A DNA stretch of 64,000 bases from Prescottella defluvii (GTDB lineage: Bacteria; Actinomycetota; Actinomycetes; Mycobacteriales; Mycobacteriaceae). Made by a program: the position numbers and the translations under genes. Below the pieces are notes generated by a model. That model made no database searches and was not told the origin of the DNA. It saw nothing but the letters and a program-made list of their open reading frames with translations. Location of the stretch: positions 95,808-159,807 of the forward strand of contig NZ_JPOC01000021.1 of NCBI RefSeq assembly GCF_000738775.1, written 5' to 3'. Each line of letters begins with the position of its first letter. Positions within the stretch are counted from its first letter, which is position 1. This document shows, piece after piece, positions 63,084-64,000 of the stretch.

Positions 63084-63097
63084 TTGACACGTGTCAA
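63084..63097. promoter_or_regulatory. Palindromic operator 1
   Basis: TTGACACGTGTCAA is a perfect 14-bp palindrome in the FMO/TetR divergent promoter. It could overlap a TTGACA -35 element. Confidence 0.7.
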
Positions 63098-63104
63098 TAG
63101 CTAT

Positions 63105-63118
63105 TTGACGCGCGTCAA
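63105..63118. promoter_or_regulatory. Palindromic operator 2
   Basis: TTGACGCGCGTCAA is a perfect 14-bp palindrome differing from operator 1 by symmetric changes only. Centres are 21 bp apart, two helical turns, so two dimers would sit on one face of the DNA. Confidence 0.7.
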
Positions 63119-63352
63119 CACCTGACCGTTGACGGCAGCTGCCGGACGCCGGTCCACGGCCGGCTCGTCGTCGAACAAGTCGAACGCCGCCTCCGGACCC
63201 GTCGCCGTCATACGATCGATCGCGTCACCCCGGCTCTCCCACCGGCATGTCGGATTCGCGAAGTTTGTCCCCGAATACCTTCCGACCGGTAGATTCTCGA
63301 CGGTCGGGGCTTGTCGATGGAACAGTCGAGGTGGGGACACGGGGGAACAGCG

Positions 63353-63964
63353 ATGATGGATGACCGGGAGATCGTCACTCGCCGGGAGGAACGTAAGCGG
63401 CAGACACGTGGTCGTTTGGTCGAAGCGGGACGGACCCTGTTCACGCAGCAGGGCTTCGATCGGACCACCATCGACGACATCGCGACGGCGGCACACGTGT
63501 CCCGCGGAACGTTCTTCAACTATTTCGACAGCAAGGACGGGGTGCTCTCGGCGCTGCACCAGGGGCACATGGACAAGCTGCCGGGGATCATCGACGACCT
63601 GCTGGCGCAGGACCTCACCACCGCCGAACGCATCCACTCGCTCTTCTACGACGTCGTCGAGGCTGCGGTCACGCTCGAGCAGTACTTCCGGGCGACCACC
63701 CGGGAACTCGATCGGGATCTCGCGACGCCGGCGATCAGCGCTGCCCGCACCGAGCGGTTCATCGTGGCGTTCGGCCGGGTCCTCGAGGCCGGTATCGCTC
63801 GTGGTGAGGTCCGACAGGACTACCCGGTGCGGTTCCTCTCACAGATGGTGACCGCCGTGTACGTGAGCACGATTCGGTTCTGGCGTCAGGAGACCGTCTT
63901 CGACATGGAACTGGAATTTGCGCGCGCCGCCGAGTTCGTCGCCGAGGCTGTCGCGCCCCGCTGA
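63353..63964 (+). CDS. TetR-family regulator
   Basis: 203 residues from ATG 63353. The HTH reads RKRQTRGRLVEAGRTLFTQQGFDRTTIDDIATAAHVSRGTFFNYFDSKDGVL; the ligand domain contains EQYFRATTRELDRDLATPAISAARTERFIVAFGRVLEAGIARGEVR. It is divergent from the FMO operon and is the most likely binder of the TTGACRCGYGTCAA palindromes. The reading can begin at 63311, but GGGGGA fits 63353. The rest to 64000 shows only the start of what may be a GC-rich terminator. Confidence 0.83.
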   Translation: MMDDREIVTRREERKRQTRGRLVEAGRTLFTQQGFDRTTIDDIATAAHVSRGTFFNYFDSKDGVLSALHQGHMDKLPGIIDDLLAQDLTTAERIHSLFYDVVEAAVTLEQYFRATTRELDRDLATPAISAARTERFIVAFGRVLEAGIARGEVRQDYPVRFLSQMVTAVYVSTIRFWRQETVFDMELEFARAAEFVAEAVAPR

Positions 63965-64000
63965 AACTGAAGAACCCGTCCGGCCCGAGGGCCCACTCGG

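Overview
The window looks like part of a Rhodococcus (or closely related mycolic-acid actinobacterium) chromosome. It is GC-rich throughout, uses GTG and TTG starts freely, carries an antigen-85-type mycolyltransferase-like protein, and is dominated by steroid-degradation enzymes typical of Rhodococcus and Mycobacterium. I found no tRNA, rRNA, CRISPR array, insertion sequence or phage gene. Assignments rest on motif recognition and remembered family sequences, not on a search.

Left third (1-31 kb): steroid catabolism. A minus-strand side-chain beta-oxidation operon (FadA5-like thiolase, FadE34/CasC-like two-domain acyl-CoA dehydrogenase, partial Ltp-type thiolase) lies beside a KstR-like TetR gene. 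Then come HsaA, KshA with a tiny cysteine-rich partner ORF, an SDR, a double SnoaL protein, HsaC, a second HsaA-type protein, KstD, HsaD, HsaB and an IclR regulator. Further on are a CoA ligase, a Hsd4A-like dehydrogenase, a second SDR, a Tat-exported class I cholesterol oxidase and an Old Yellow Enzyme. Together these could oxidise the sterol 3-OH, activate and shorten a side chain, open rings A/B (KstD + KshA), hydroxylate the seco-steroid (HsaA/HsaB), cleave the catechol (HsaC) and hydrolyse the product (HsaD). The KshB reductase and HsaE-G are not in the window.

Middle (30-45 kb): a mixed region. It has a CPBP protease/MFS pair with a divergent LysR, an iron-siderophore ABC importer behind two IdeR-like boxes, RNase HI with a possible clamp-binding tail, an AlkA-like glycosylase, an SDR-ADH-luciferase-type oxygenase operon opposite a LuxR regulator, and a short stretch with a SUFU-domain protein, a secreted NTF2-like protein and a small DUF3263-like protein.

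Right third (45-64 kb): oxygenase operons. An eight-gene minus-strand operon (MHS transporter, tautomerase, hydrolase, SDR, esterase, Baeyer-Villiger monooxygenase, phthalate-type reductase, CYP199-like P450) faces an IclR regulator. It is followed by an aldehyde dehydrogenase, three SnoaL proteins, a second Old Yellow Enzyme, and an FMO-TetR-hydrolase-ADH operon opposite another TetR gene. The P450/BVMO operon is the best candidate here for an undescribed pathway.

Regulatory sequence is unusually readable. Four recurring motifs tie dispersed genes together: KstR-like TnnAAYnnRTTnnA boxes, a CCCGCTnAGYGGGA palindrome proposed for the IclR protein at 18.9 kb, an AAGCnnTTGCTTG element before the SnoaL/OYE genes, and tandem TTGACRCGYGTCAA operators at 63.1 kb. 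Gene ends are marked by long perfect hairpins, mostly without T-tracts; two of them share a 13-nt loop length and show compensatory base changes.
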